From the NCBI GenBank assembly GCA_903917345.1, contig CAIXAE010000013.1, positions 1 through 64,000 of the forward strand: a stretch of DNA of 64,000 nt, in the 5' to 3' direction. The position numbers and the translations under genes were made by a program. The notes under the pieces were generated by a model. That model was given only the letters and a program-made list of their open reading frames with translations, did not search any database and had not been told where the DNA came from. Position 1 is the first letter of the stretch; the number at the start of each line of letters is the position of its first letter. This DNA comes from an uncultured Methylococcaceae bacterium (GTDB lineage Bacteria; Pseudomonadota; Gammaproteobacteria; Methylococcales; Methylomonadaceae). This document shows positions 33,747-42,937 of this stretch, one piece after another.

Positions 33747-34214
33747 TTAACTTAAACGCTTTATTTTTTCTAATACGGCTTCAGCATGTCCTTCATGATT
33801 AACGCCATATTCAACGTCTACTAAAATGCCGGTTTTATCAATGATGAAAGTGGAACGAAAAATGGCCATCATCTTGACGCCATTTTTTTCTCGTTCACGC
33901 CATACGCCATAACTTTCACACAAATCACCCTTTGTATCTGCCAGTAACATGACTTTTAAGCCAAACTTATTAATAAAATCGACATGGCTTTCACAGCTGT
34001 CTTTACTTACACCAATAACGACGGTATCTAATTGACTAAATTCATCGGCTAAGCGAGTAAAATCATTGGCCTCAATAGTGCAGCCTGGAGTGTCATCTTT
34101 GGGATAAAAATATAAAACGACATTTTTTGAGCCCGAAAAGTCAGCTAAATTTACTAATTCATTTGATTGGTTTGGTGTGCTGAACAAAGGTGCAGATTGA
34201 TTTGTTTCTAACAT
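33747..34214 (-). CDS. bcp: Thioredoxin-dependent peroxiredoxin, BCP/PrxQ type
   Basis: 155 aa, cytoplasmic (no signal). YFYPKDDTPGCTIEANDF about residues 35-52 carries the peroxidatic Cys; the resolving Cys expected five residues later in many PrxQ proteins is replaced (CTIEAN), so a one-cysteine mechanism or a more distant partner Cys (LCESYGV) is likely. FRSTFIIDKTG follows near the C-terminus. Reduces peroxides and alkyl hydroperoxides. GAGGA lies 8 nt before ATG. Confidence 0.92.
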   Translation of the reverse strand: MLETNQSAPLFSTPNQSNELVNLADFSGSKNVVLYFYPKDDTPGCTIEANDFTRLADEFSQLDTVVIGVSKDSCESHVDFINKFGLKVMLLADTKGDLCESYGVWREREKNGVKMMAIFRSTFIIDKTGILVDVEYGVNHEGHAEAVLEKIKRLS

Positions 34215-34586
34215 GACATGTTCCTCATTGATTAAAGGTCGATAGTGTGAAATAGTCTATTTAAAAACAAAGTAAATTGCTAGGTTTTTAATAAAGGTTT
34301 TATCAACCAACAGGCTAAAGTATTTATTTTGAAGACTTTATTTTGGTTTTTTGGTGTTTTGATGGGGCGGAAGAAGCGGTTTCAACGGAAAATCGACTAT
34401 TTTTGGGTATTGGTTAGACCAATAGAGTGGCTTAATAAAAGTTGGGATTGATCGCTTTTAGATGTGATGGACAAAAATAGGTATAAATTTTGGTGTACTA
34501 GTATAAGATTAATCAGACTCTGATAAAAATTATTAAATTATCATTGAGTAATCGATTACTCCGATACTAGTACTAATTAAGTTATG
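34215..34586. other. AT-rich intergenic region
   Basis: Nothing coding is visible on either strand. It contains the promoter region of the peroxiredoxin gene. I see no clear terminator, repeat or RNA. Confidence 0.5.
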
Positions 34587-35099
34587 CTATTTACGAGCGC
34601 CTGCTTTTTTATCTTCTGTACCTAAAATACGGTTTAACATATGAGTCTGTTGAGACTCTCTATCATCTAGCGTTAAATCGATCATACCTTTAAGATCTTT
34701 AAAGCGTTTTTCAGCTATTTTAAGTTCTTCTGAGGCCTTATTTAAATCACCTTCTTGTACAGCTTCACGTGCTTTCTTTAAATCACCATTTGCACGATTA
34801 CGATTACGGTCTACTTTATCATTCGCATTAATTTCTTTACTTAGTTTTAAGGCATCTTTGATGTTTTCAATAATGACCTCATCACTAGCGTCTTTACTAT
34901 CTGCCGAACCGCCATTAACTCTTGATTGAATGGCTTTTAACGACTCATTTATTTGAACTATCGTCGCATCAATACCTTGTGTTGGCGTCATTCTGTTATA
35001 CATACAAGCCATGCCCAAACAGACTTCGGCCTTAACCATTGCTGAATCTAAAGAGATTACCAATGCCGTTGTCATAACAATGCTTTTTATTATCCTCAT
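34587..35099 (-). CDS. Periplasmic helical protein, hypothetical
   Basis: 170 aa with a signal peptide (IIKSIVMTTALVISLDSAMVKA, cut before EVCLG). Two Cys close to the mature N-terminus (VCLGMACMY) could form a disulfide. The rest is charged and helical (NIKDALKLSKEI; LKKAREAVQEGDLNKASEELKIAEKRFK), like a helical-hairpin or tetratricopeptide-type bundle. No family recognised. Upstream and divergent is a 52-aa membrane ORF. Confidence 0.7.
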   Translation of the reverse strand: MRIIKSIVMTTALVISLDSAMVKAEVCLGMACMYNRMTPTQGIDATIVQINESLKAIQSRVNGGSADSKDASDEVIIENIKDALKLSKEINANDKVDRNRNRANGDLKKAREAVQEGDLNKASEELKIAEKRFKDLKGMIDLTLDDRESQQTHMLNRILGTEDKKAGARK

Positions 35100-35333
35100 A
35101 GAATAAACCTCGTTGTAGTAATTATATTTATTGTATTTATTATTTTGTCTGCAAAAACTTAGATATTGAAGTCATTTAAGCGTTGCATGACGATATGAAC
35201 TCTAACATGATTCTTTGAAATCGTATAAAAATAACTCTATCTGGCTAAGGTAGATTGCTTTTATTAAAAATTCTTGTATATCTCTAGTGCTATTAAATCT
35301 GCAAGTCTTTAAATTTAGCTGGAAGGAGTAATC

Positions 35334-35492
35334 ATGAAATTATTAACGGTATTAGGTGTTTTAATTTTTGTTTTTTTGTTCATGTTAACTAACTGTACTA
35401 AGAGTTGTTCTCCAGCCATGTTTTCCGTGGCATTATTTCCAATCATCTTAATATTAGTCTTTATTGGCTACCGAGTATTAACTAAAAAATAG
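35334..35492 (+). CDS. 52-aa membrane or lipoprotein-like miniprotein
   Basis: The start MKLLTVLGVLIFVFLFMLTN is followed by Cys-rich CTKSCSP and a second hydrophobic helix (FPIILILVFIGYRVL) with a basic end. GGAAGGAG, 5 nt before the ATG, is an excellent ribosome site. Too short to assign; may be membrane-inserted with two helices or processed as a lipoprotein at NCT. Lies 254 nt upstream of the BLUF multidomain gene. Confidence 0.65.
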   Translation: MKLLTVLGVLIFVFLFMLTNCTKSCSPAMFSVALFPIILILVFIGYRVLTKK

Positions 35493-35745
35493 AATTAAAT
35501 AGACGACTTGTTTCTTACTATTAATCTCATACCAAAACCTCTCGCTAACGTTTCTTTGATCATTAAATTAATGGGTCTTTTCTGAGTTATTTCATAAGCC
35601 TTATCCATTGTTTTTATAATGTAATTGGATGTTGCTGTATTTGATTTTTGGGTAAATATTTTATTGTAATTGGCGCTACTTTTAGTAAACTATATGTTTC
35701 ATATTAAGACATAATTTATGTCACCTATAATAAAAAAATGAAATT

Positions 35746-38700
35746 ATGATTATTATTGACTCAAAAATACGCCGTTTTTTGCATGTCCTTATTTTAATTT
35801 TTAGTGTTATTGGGCTGCTGTGCTTCTCGGAACTTTGTTTAGCGCATGAGCGATGGATTCTGACACCTGAACAAATTAATCACTGGAATGGTCAATTGCG
35901 TCCAGAGCTTTTTTCTCAGTTTTCTGCGCTTAATGTTTCAATGATTTCGGTATTTTCAATTTTCATTGTAGGATGGGTTTGGCTCGGATTTACGGGAGCC
36001 CGTGAATTATTCCCTGATTTACAAGCTAGATTATCTTCTTATGGCGATCATGTTCCGCGTATTTTAAGAGTTTGTGTTGCTTGGATTTTATTATCTTCTG
36101 CTTTGGGTGCTGAGCCACGATTTGGTGTGGCTGTTTTTACGACACCTACTTTTTTTGCACCTGATCTTGATTTAAATCAGTTGGGTCCAGAATGGGCTTG
36201 GTTACGTTGGGCTGAAGTCGTTTTGGGCATTACGATTTTATTTGGCATTTATGTACGCTTATTTGCCAGTTTATTAATTTTATTAAGTCTGTTGGGTTTT
36301 TATCTTTATGGTGAGGCTATATTTGCTTATGCTGGCGCTATTATTGGCGCTGGTATTTATTTAGTTCTACAAGGATCTGGTAGACATTATTTGCCTTTAC
36401 CCATTCTAGCTCCTTTTCAAGGAATGCAAACTTGGCTTTCGGAGCAACCGCGTCAGCGTGCGCAAGCTATTATGCGAATTTTGACAGGAACCACTTTGTT
36501 GTATTTAGGTGTATTTTTTAAAGTGATGCAGCCTAATCTTTCAATTGGCATTATTACGCACTATCAATTACCCATATTGTCGGTGCATCCAGAGGCTTTT
36601 ACTTTAGTGATGGCTTTAGTTGAGGTGAGCGCTGGTATTTTGATGATTGCAGGTGTTTTATTAAGACCTTTGTCATTGTTTTTGATTTCAGCATTTTCTA
36701 TTTTTGCAATGCTGTTACCAGAAACGGTAACCGAACACATTCTTTTTTATGGTGTGGTTTTATCTTGTCTTATTAATTCTGCCGGACATTTGCGACGACC
36801 AATCGCTAGAGATAAAGCGGCAAATATAGTCATTCTTGGTGGTGGGCTTTCAGCTCTGCAAGCGGCTATAAAAATTGAGAGGCTTATTGGTCAATACTCT
36901 AATGTTAAGATTACTTTATTACATGATCAGGCAAATTTTTTATTTACCCCTTTTTTGCCAGAGGTCATTGGTGGTACTGTTCAACCGGGTAATGTGGTAA
37001 ACCCTTTTAGACGTATCATTCAACAAACGAATGTTGTAGTCGGTCATTTTGATTCTATCGATGAGAAAGCTCAGAAGGTTATAGCAAAACGAAAAAACAA
37101 CGATATTATTGAGCTTCCTTATGATAGTTTGATTGTAGCACTCAGTCCTAAATCTAATATGGCTAGCATTTCAGGCATGATGGCTCATGCGTGTATGATT
37201 GATTCAGTAGCTGATGCTCTTCGTATAAGGCAACATGTATTAGATTTAGTTGAAGAAGCCGAGTTTGCAGATGATCAATTTGAGAGAATTCGTCTTCTTA
37301 CTTTCGCTGTGATAGGTTTTGGTGAACAAGCCTCTGCGATAGCGGTAGAAGTGAGTCAGATACTTCGGGCTGCAGAGTCTTCTTATTCGGTATTAAGAGA
37401 TTCTGGGTGGCAGGTGCATCTGTTTGAAGAGCAAGCTCAAAGTTGGTCTGAATTTGAGAAGAAGATTACACCTAAACGTGCTCGTAATCTAAAAAAAGCG
37501 GGGGTTATCGAACATTTGCATGATGAGGTTACTAGTGTGACTCAAAGAGATTTATTTTTCTCTAATGGTCAAAGTCAGCCAGTGGGACTTGTCATTAATG
37601 CTACGAAGAAAATACCGAGTATTACTTTTAAGGGGTATGGGGAGTTAAATTGGCCATTTGCAATGAGTGATGAGTTAAGTTTAAAGGGATTTGAAAATAT
37701 TTGGATTACAAAGAATAACTATAATCCGCTTTACCCTCAATTTATTTTCACGAATGACTTGGTTGATTTAGGATATACCGCTGGTTTTAATGCTTGGGCG
37801 AGTTCACAAGGTTTCAAAACTAGACCTTTTAAGAAAAGAACACATTTAATTCAACCATATAACATGGCGGAATACTCACTATGTCGTTTGGGTTGGTTTA
37901 TGATCGGTGGAAAGCCGGCATGGTTTGTTTCACGTTTGATTAATATGTTTTCTGTACCGGGTTTGGAGAGAAATTTAAGAATTATTATTGATTGGTTTTT
38001 AGTACTTGCGTTCCGTAATGACATTGCTGTTTTAGCCCAAGCAGCATCTGCGCATTTACAGAGGTCGCATTTTAAAGCAGGAGATAATGTTTTTTGTGCT
38101 GGTGATGCTGCTCTGATGGCCTATGCTGTTGATTCAGGGCAATTGAAAGTACTTCAAGAGGGACGTATAGTTAGAGAGTTAGGGCCGGGTGATTATTTTG
38201 GTGAAATTTTGCCTATGCATAATAATCGTCGTGTAGAAACAGTGCGTTGTATGACGGACTGTGAGTTAAAGATTGTGTCTCAAGAAGATCTTAATGCATT
38301 AATTAAGAGCGGTTGGTTAATGAGTAAAGCGGTCCGAAATTTAAGACATTATCAATCGGAAGTTAATCGACCTGAGTTTTCATTAGGTTTAAAAAGATTA
38401 ACCTATGTAAGTAAAGTAAATGCAGTGTTAGATGAAGAAGAAATTATTGAGATTGGACGTATTTCCAGCGTAAATAATAAAAAAAGAGATGTGACAGGTG
38501 TACTTATTTCAGTGAAGGATTATTTCTTTCAGGTTCTAGAAGGTGAAGAGTCTACAGTTGATGCTTTAGTGGAAAAAATTGGTCGAGATCCTCGTCATAA
38601 TGAAATAACTATCTTAAGTTCAGAAATCGGTTGTGAAGAGCGACTTTTTACCGATTGGGGTATGAAAACTGTAGCTCTGAGTGAAAGCAATGATCTTATG

Positions 38701-39375
38701 TTATTGGCCATTGGGATGATGTTGCAAAATATAGCGCAATCCTATAGTACTGTGGGCCGTTATACTCAGCCCGTATTACTTAAATATTTAATGGAAGGCA
38801 TAAATCCTTTAACTATTCCCATTAAAAGTTCAGAAAAAATTGTTGTATCTGGGAGTATGACTGATTTTTCAGCATTATCTCAACAATTCACTCTGGAGGA
38901 AGTCATTAACGTTTTGAATAGTTATTTGGAAATATGTTCGACATCATTTATTGAACATGGTGGCCAAGTGGCAAAATACTCGAATGGATGCGTTATTGCT
39001 CATTTTTTGCCAGATCAAGTAGATATGGCAATTGCTGCTTGTGTTGACACTTTTAGAAAAATTAAGTCTTTAAATAAAAATAGCCCTATCTACGATGCTA
39101 TCACTTTTGGGTTTGGGTTAGCCTCTGCTACTATGATTGAAGGTAATATAGGTTCGTCTATAAAAATGGATTATACCGTTTTAGGTGAAGCTGTTGATCA
39201 GGCGGTAAATTTAGGCTTACTTGCTAGAGATTTAAAAATGCCTATTGCAATTAGTCAATCTATTCAAATTCTGGCTGATAAATCTTGGAATTTTCAAGAG
39301 GTTGGGCCTATTTATTTTAAGCATAGTAATGATTCTACTAAAATTTATGCGCTTGCAAGTGTGAGTGGAAGTTGA
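35746..39375 (+). CDS. DoxX-like membrane / NDH-2-like / cNMP-binding / BLUF / cyclase-homology multidomain protein
   Basis: 1209 aa. Residues 1-350: signal-like segment and about eight membrane helices, DoxX-like (AEPRFGVAVF, GVFFKVMQPN). 360-750: type II NADH-dehydrogenase-like FAD/NAD fold (NIVILGGGLSAL at 360-371; FTPFLPEVIGG at 400-410; VIGFGEQASA at 522-531). 758-870: cyclic-nucleotide-binding domain (FGE 818-820 and RRVETV 828-833 form a phosphate cassette). 882-978: BLUF flavin photosensor with Tyr887, Asn910/911, Gln929 and Trp971-Met973 at the spacing of AppA and Slr1694. 1030-1205: class III cyclase homology domain. In the cyclase part the two metal Asp are Ser1037 and Gly1081, and the transition-state Asn and Arg are Asp1151 and Asn1155, so it is probably catalytically dead. 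The FAD-binding GD motif of NDH-2 is also not found near residue 654. Likely a light- and redox-responsive membrane sensor rather than an enzyme; this is inference. Confidence 0.85.
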   Translation: MIIIDSKIRRFLHVLILIFSVIGLLCFSELCLAHERWILTPEQINHWNGQLRPELFSQFSALNVSMISVFSIFIVGWVWLGFTGARELFPDLQARLSSYGDHVPRILRVCVAWILLSSALGAEPRFGVAVFTTPTFFAPDLDLNQLGPEWAWLRWAEVVLGITILFGIYVRLFASLLILLSLLGFYLYGEAIFAYAGAIIGAGIYLVLQGSGRHYLPLPILAPFQGMQTWLSEQPRQRAQAIMRILTGTTLLYLGVFFKVMQPNLSIGIITHYQLPILSVHPEAFTLVMALVEVSAGILMIAGVLLRPLSLFLISAFSIFAMLLPETVTEHILFYGVVLSCLINSAGHLRRPIARDKAANIVILGGGLSALQAAIKIERLIGQYSNVKITLLHDQANFLFTPFLPEVIGGTVQPGNVVNPFRRIIQQTNVVVGHFDSIDEKAQKVIAKRKNNDIIELPYDSLIVALSPKSNMASISGMMAHACMIDSVADALRIRQHVLDLVEEAEFADDQFERIRLLTFAVIGFGEQASAIAVEVSQILRAAESSYSVLRDSGWQVHLFEEQAQSWSEFEKKITPKRARNLKKAGVIEHLHDEVTSVTQRDLFFSNGQSQPVGLVINATKKIPSITFKGYGELNWPFAMSDELSLKGFENIWITKNNYNPLYPQFIFTNDLVDLGYTAGFNAWASSQGFKTRPFKKRTHLIQPYNMAEYSLCRLGWFMIGGKPAWFVSRLINMFSVPGLERNLRIIIDWFLVLAFRNDIAVLAQAASAHLQRSHFKAGDNVFCAGDAALMAYAVDSGQLKVLQEGRIVRELGPGDYFGEILPMHNNRRVETVRCMTDCELKIVSQEDLNALIKSGWLMSKAVRNLRHYQSEVNRPEFSLGLKRLTYVSKVNAVLDEEEIIEIGRISSVNNKKRDVTGVLISVKDYFFQVLEGEESTVDALVEKIGRDPRHNEITILSSEIGCEERLFTDWGMKTVALSESNDLMLLAIGMMLQNIAQSYSTVGRYTQPVLLKYLMEGINPLTIPIKSSEKIVVSGSMTDFSALSQQFTLEEVINVLNSYLEICSTSFIEHGGQVAKYSNGCVIAHFLPDQVDMAIAACVDTFRKIKSLNKNSPIYDAITFGFGLASATMIEGNIGSSIKMDYTVLGEAVDQAVNLGLLARDLKMPIAISQSIQILADKSWNFQEVGPIYFKHSNDSTKIYALASVSGS

Positions 39376-39492
39376 CTTAAAGATGATCGCTGGTAAACAT
39401 AGTTAGCATAAGTGAAGAAAAATTTATGATAAATATATCTTCGATAATTTATCGCTCCGGACAGATAAGTCCTATTAAACTGTTTATTAATC

Positions 39493-40872
39493 ATGAATAA
39501 AAAACCATTGTTGATTTTGCTTGGTGCAGTCGTTGTTTTTCTTCCGCTTTCAAATTTATTGGGTTTGTCTGGAAAGAATGAGCCGATAAGTGTTGTTTCA
39601 GGTAGTACACCAAATTTTTCTAAAGTTTCAGAAGTTTTTCAAAATAAATGTGTGGATTGTCACTCCCCAGGCATGACCCGTATGCCTATCTATGCAAATT
39701 TACCCATTGCAAAGCAATTAATGGAAAAAGATATTCGTAATGCTACTGCTAGGTTGATTTTGAATAAGTCACTTTATAGTGGTGAAGAAAAGTTTACAGC
39801 GTTAGATTTGGCAAGATTAGAAGGGGTGTTACTTAATAATAGTATGCCACCACATTTATATCTTTCAATGCATTGGACTGCTAAATTAACAGCAGATGAG
39901 AAACAGACTATTCTTGCTTGGATTTCGGAAGAAAGATCTAAATTAACATGGAGTATTGATTCCAGTAAAGATTTAAAAGGTGAACCAATACAACCCTTGC
40001 CCTTAAAAGTGACTGTTGATGATAAAAAAATAGCGTTAGGCCAAAAGCTTTTTCACGATACATCTTTATCTGGCGACAATACATTGAGTTGTGCTTCTTG
40101 CCATGATTTAACTAAAGGGGGTACTGATCAAGCTAAAGTAGCGACAGGTATAAAAGGTCAGCAAGGACCTATTAATTCACCTACTGTTTTTAATGCAATG
40201 TATAACGTTGCTCAGTTTTGGGATGGTCGAGCTAAAGATCTACAAGCGCAAGCTGCAGGACCAGTTGCCAATCCTGGGGAAATGGGAGAGCAATGGGATA
40301 ATGTAATTGCAAAGCTCAAGCAGATTCCTGAATATCAAAATGCTTTTCAAACAATTTATGAACAGCAAGGCTTAACTAAAGAAACAGTCACTGATGCGAT
40401 TGCTGGTTTTGAACAATCATTAGTGACACCTGATTCTCGTTTTGATAAATACTTGCGAGGCGATAATGGGATTTTAACGGCTGATGAAAAGTCGGGTTAT
40501 GAATTATTTAAGCTAAATTGTGCTTCCTGTCATAATGGGCCAGCAGTGGGTGGGTTAAGTTTTGAAAAAATGGGCGTTAAACAGGATTATTTCAAACTTC
40601 GTGGTGGACAGCTTACTGAGGCAGATAATGGCCGTTTCAATGTAACAAAAGAAGAAAAAGATAGGCACTTCTTTAAAGTGCCCATATTAAGGAATGTTGA
40701 AATAACGTATCCGTATTTCCATGATGGCTCAGTTAATAATTTAAACGATGCTGTCAGAATTATGGGACAAGTTCAGCGAAACAAAAACTTTAATGACACT
40801 GAAATTAATAACATTGTTAGTTTCTTAAAAACATTAACAGGTACTTATAGTGGTAAGTCGCTAAAACAATAG
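39493..40872 (+). CDS. Three-haem cytochrome c peroxidase / MauG-family protein
   Basis: 459 aa, N-terminal signal or anchor (LLILLGAVVVFLPL). Three CxxCH motifs: CVDCH at 53-57, in an N-terminal haem-binding domain, then CASCH at 200-204 and CASCH at 343-347 in the di-haem peroxidase core (NSPTVFNAMYNVAQFWDGRA about 228-247, FDGS-like YPYFHDGS near the C-terminus). Periplasmic; reduces H2O2 with electrons from c-type cytochromes, or modifies protein side chains in the MauG branch. It follows the BLUF gene by 117 nt in the same direction; cotranscription is possible. Closed by a terminator. Confidence 0.9.
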   Translation: MNKKPLLILLGAVVVFLPLSNLLGLSGKNEPISVVSGSTPNFSKVSEVFQNKCVDCHSPGMTRMPIYANLPIAKQLMEKDIRNATARLILNKSLYSGEEKFTALDLARLEGVLLNNSMPPHLYLSMHWTAKLTADEKQTILAWISEERSKLTWSIDSSKDLKGEPIQPLPLKVTVDDKKIALGQKLFHDTSLSGDNTLSCASCHDLTKGGTDQAKVATGIKGQQGPINSPTVFNAMYNVAQFWDGRAKDLQAQAAGPVANPGEMGEQWDNVIAKLKQIPEYQNAFQTIYEQQGLTKETVTDAIAGFEQSLVTPDSRFDKYLRGDNGILTADEKSGYELFKLNCASCHNGPAVGGLSFEKMGVKQDYFKLRGGQLTEADNGRFNVTKEEKDRHFFKVPILRNVEITYPYFHDGSVNNLNDAVRIMGQVQRNKNFNDTEINNIVSFLKTLTGTYSGKSLKQ

Positions 40873-40888
40873 ATTTAATAAGAATAAA

Positions 40889-40922
40889 GAAGCCTTGCAT
40901 GAGAATGTAAGGCTTTTTTTAT
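40889..40922 (+). terminator. AAGCCTT-family terminator after the peroxidase gene
   Basis: AAGCCTTGCATGAGAATGTAAGGCTTTTTTT hairpin with T-run and the TTTTATGCC flank seen at 7448. Confidence 0.92.
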
Positions 40923-40960
40923 GCCTAAAAAATTAACCGTTACTCTACAGTTATTAGCTG

Positions 40961-41704
40961 ATGAAATATATTCCACTACTCTTTGTGCTGATCCTATCAA
41001 TATTTGGTCTTAGTGTTGAGTTAAATCCTAATGCTCAGTCATGGCAATTATTAGTTGGATTTCATTTAGCTGAATTGGCCGCATTGACTGAATTATCTTT
41101 GCGAAACTTAAAGCAATTATCGACAACAAAACGTTATTGGTTTATTGGATTGCAATTATTGGCATTTAGAATTGCTTACTTCCCTATAGTGGTATTTTCA
41201 GCTACGGTTTCTTGTTATACAGAGTTAGTGTTACAAAAATTGGGTATTGATTTACCCATTCAGGTTTTTCCCGAGTTGTTTGTGAGTGGCGCAGTGTTTT
41301 TTTCAGCAATTAGTTGGGTATTATTTTGGGCGCTGAAAGAACGTTTGGCATTATTTGGCTTAATCGGAATTTTAGGGTTGCCTGCTGTATTGATTTCTTT
41401 TGCCGATAGACAAGATTTAACACTATTACCTGACAATAATTGGGCAGATATTCAATTACCCAAAGTCAGTTTGCCACAAGCTAATCCTTATGGCGTTGCG
41501 CTAACTGCGAATAATAGTTTGGGTCAAAAGATGATTGGTTTATCTGGATTTTTACTTTATGAGTATATTCCTAATTCACCTTGGGCTCAGGCAGTTCAGG
41601 GGACATTGGAGCAGGCTTATTTAAAAAAACCGAACGGTAACGCTCATGATCAATTAACGTATCATTATGCGGCTTTTTTAGCCGCTCATCGAGCGCTTCA
41701 TTAA
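40961..41704 (+). CDS. Membrane protein of unknown function
   Basis: 247 aa. About five hydrophobic helices in the first 150 residues (LLFVLILSIFGLSV; YFPIVVFSATVSCY; VFFSAISWVLFWAL; FGLIGILGLPAVL) and a C-terminal soluble part of about 95 residues (NPYGVALTANNSLGQKMIGLSG ... YHYAAFLAAH). No family recognised. Single gene between a terminator and a convergent neighbour. Confidence 0.7.
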   Translation: MKYIPLLFVLILSIFGLSVELNPNAQSWQLLVGFHLAELAALTELSLRNLKQLSTTKRYWFIGLQLLAFRIAYFPIVVFSATVSCYTELVLQKLGIDLPIQVFPELFVSGAVFFSAISWVLFWALKERLALFGLIGILGLPAVLISFADRQDLTLLPDNNWADIQLPKVSLPQANPYGVALTANNSLGQKMIGLSGFLLYEYIPNSPWAQAVQGTLEQAYLKKPNGNAHDQLTYHYAAFLAAHRALH

Positions 41705-41766
41705 AGAGCTATTGATGCTTTAAAAATTCGTGTTTAATTTACGTATTTGATATTAATCTGATGGGT

Positions 41767-42789
41767 TCATTTAAATTGCTTTTGCAACGTGATTAGTAAA
41801 TCGATTACTTGTTTCTGAGCTAATTTATCACCGATAAGGTGTTTTAATGAACTGCCAAAGCCGCTGACTTGATCTGTAAAATTTCGATTTGTATAAAAAA
41901 TTAGAGCGCCGTGGTTATAGGGTAAACACGTAATAGTGAGTTGATTAGCATTAAAGGAATGGCCTGCGTAAAACTGTCTGGCAATAATAAACTCACCATT
42001 TGAATTTCCGTATATAAATCGATGTGTAAGAATGGCGGCTGGACGGTCTTGTACAAAGCGATAACTCCATGTGTATGACTCTTCAACACCCAAAGGTAAT
42101 GAAATATTGGGATAATTACGCCAAGCATTAAATATATCAGGAAAATAGTCGCTAGCGAGGTCATGTACTTGTGAAGCTATCTTTAAATCAGTATTTGGGT
42201 CTATAAAGTTGTTATTACCTCTATCATACGGTGCAATGCCGTTTAAACCATTTTTACGATAAGATTGCCAGCGTTGCCATAAAATTTGTCTATAAATTTC
42301 AGATGCTTTATCAGATTTTTTAGAAGTGTTGGCGCGAATTAAATTTAACTCTTGTGTTGATAGATTAAATTGATCACCTGGTGTCACATTTAAAAATTCT
42401 TTTGCTTCCTCATTACCAGGAGCAATGGCAAAGTTGTTTAAAATATTGGAATTAGCTTGTGTGGGGATTAGGCCCCAAGATATTGTTAACGGGTCAAGTG
42501 AAGCTAAGCCATCTTTTTTAATTAACAGACTGATTTGAGCGGGGGGCGCTAAAACATGAACAATAACGCCTGCAGTGAGTTCATTTTCACCACTACTATC
42601 AACATCGAATAAAACAACTTCTCCTAGATTCAAACGGGTGATGTCTTTTTGACTAATTCGAAGTTGACTTAGTAACGCTTGAGGGCTTGGTATTTCAGCT
42701 AATGCAATGGAGGGCATTAGATTGATTAATAGACATAAAAGCCATGTCGGTTTGGATTTTAGTCCAGTTAAATTATTATGATTGAACAT
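41767..42789 (-). CDS. Secreted protein of unknown function
   Basis: 340 aa with a long signal peptide (WLLCLLINLMPSIALAEI). A well-ordered globular body with YRQILWQRWQSYRKNGLNGIAPYDRG about residues 165-190 and EESYTWSYRFVQDRPAAILTHRF about 235-257. No catalytic motif identified. Likely periplasmic. Confidence 0.72.
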   Translation of the reverse strand: MFNHNNLTGLKSKPTWLLCLLINLMPSIALAEIPSPQALLSQLRISQKDITRLNLGEVVLFDVDSSGENELTAGVIVHVLAPPAQISLLIKKDGLASLDPLTISWGLIPTQANSNILNNFAIAPGNEEAKEFLNVTPGDQFNLSTQELNLIRANTSKKSDKASEIYRQILWQRWQSYRKNGLNGIAPYDRGNNNFIDPNTDLKIASQVHDLASDYFPDIFNAWRNYPNISLPLGVEESYTWSYRFVQDRPAAILTHRFIYGNSNGEFIIARQFYAGHSFNANQLTITCLPYNHGALIFYTNRNFTDQVSGFGSSLKHLIGDKLAQKQVIDLLITLQKQFK

Positions 42790-42937
42790 GATTATGAAAT
42801 TATGAGGTTTAATTTGAACTATTTGTAAGCATTAACGTCTTATCATTTATGTGGGCATAGCTAGGCTGAAATCAGCCTATTAAGCTTAATAAAAAGTTGT
42901 TTTTTTCCGTCATACGAGTAGTAGAAAAGGAATATTA

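Noticed and set aside
34215-34586. Small RNA or riboswitch in the gap after the peroxiredoxin gene
   Set aside because: No stable hairpin, T-run or conserved aptamer core could be found by eye.
41160-41700. Haem-copper or methane monooxygenase subunit in the 247-aa membrane protein
   Set aside because: Lacks the conserved His/Asp/Glu metal motifs of such subunits; left as unknown.
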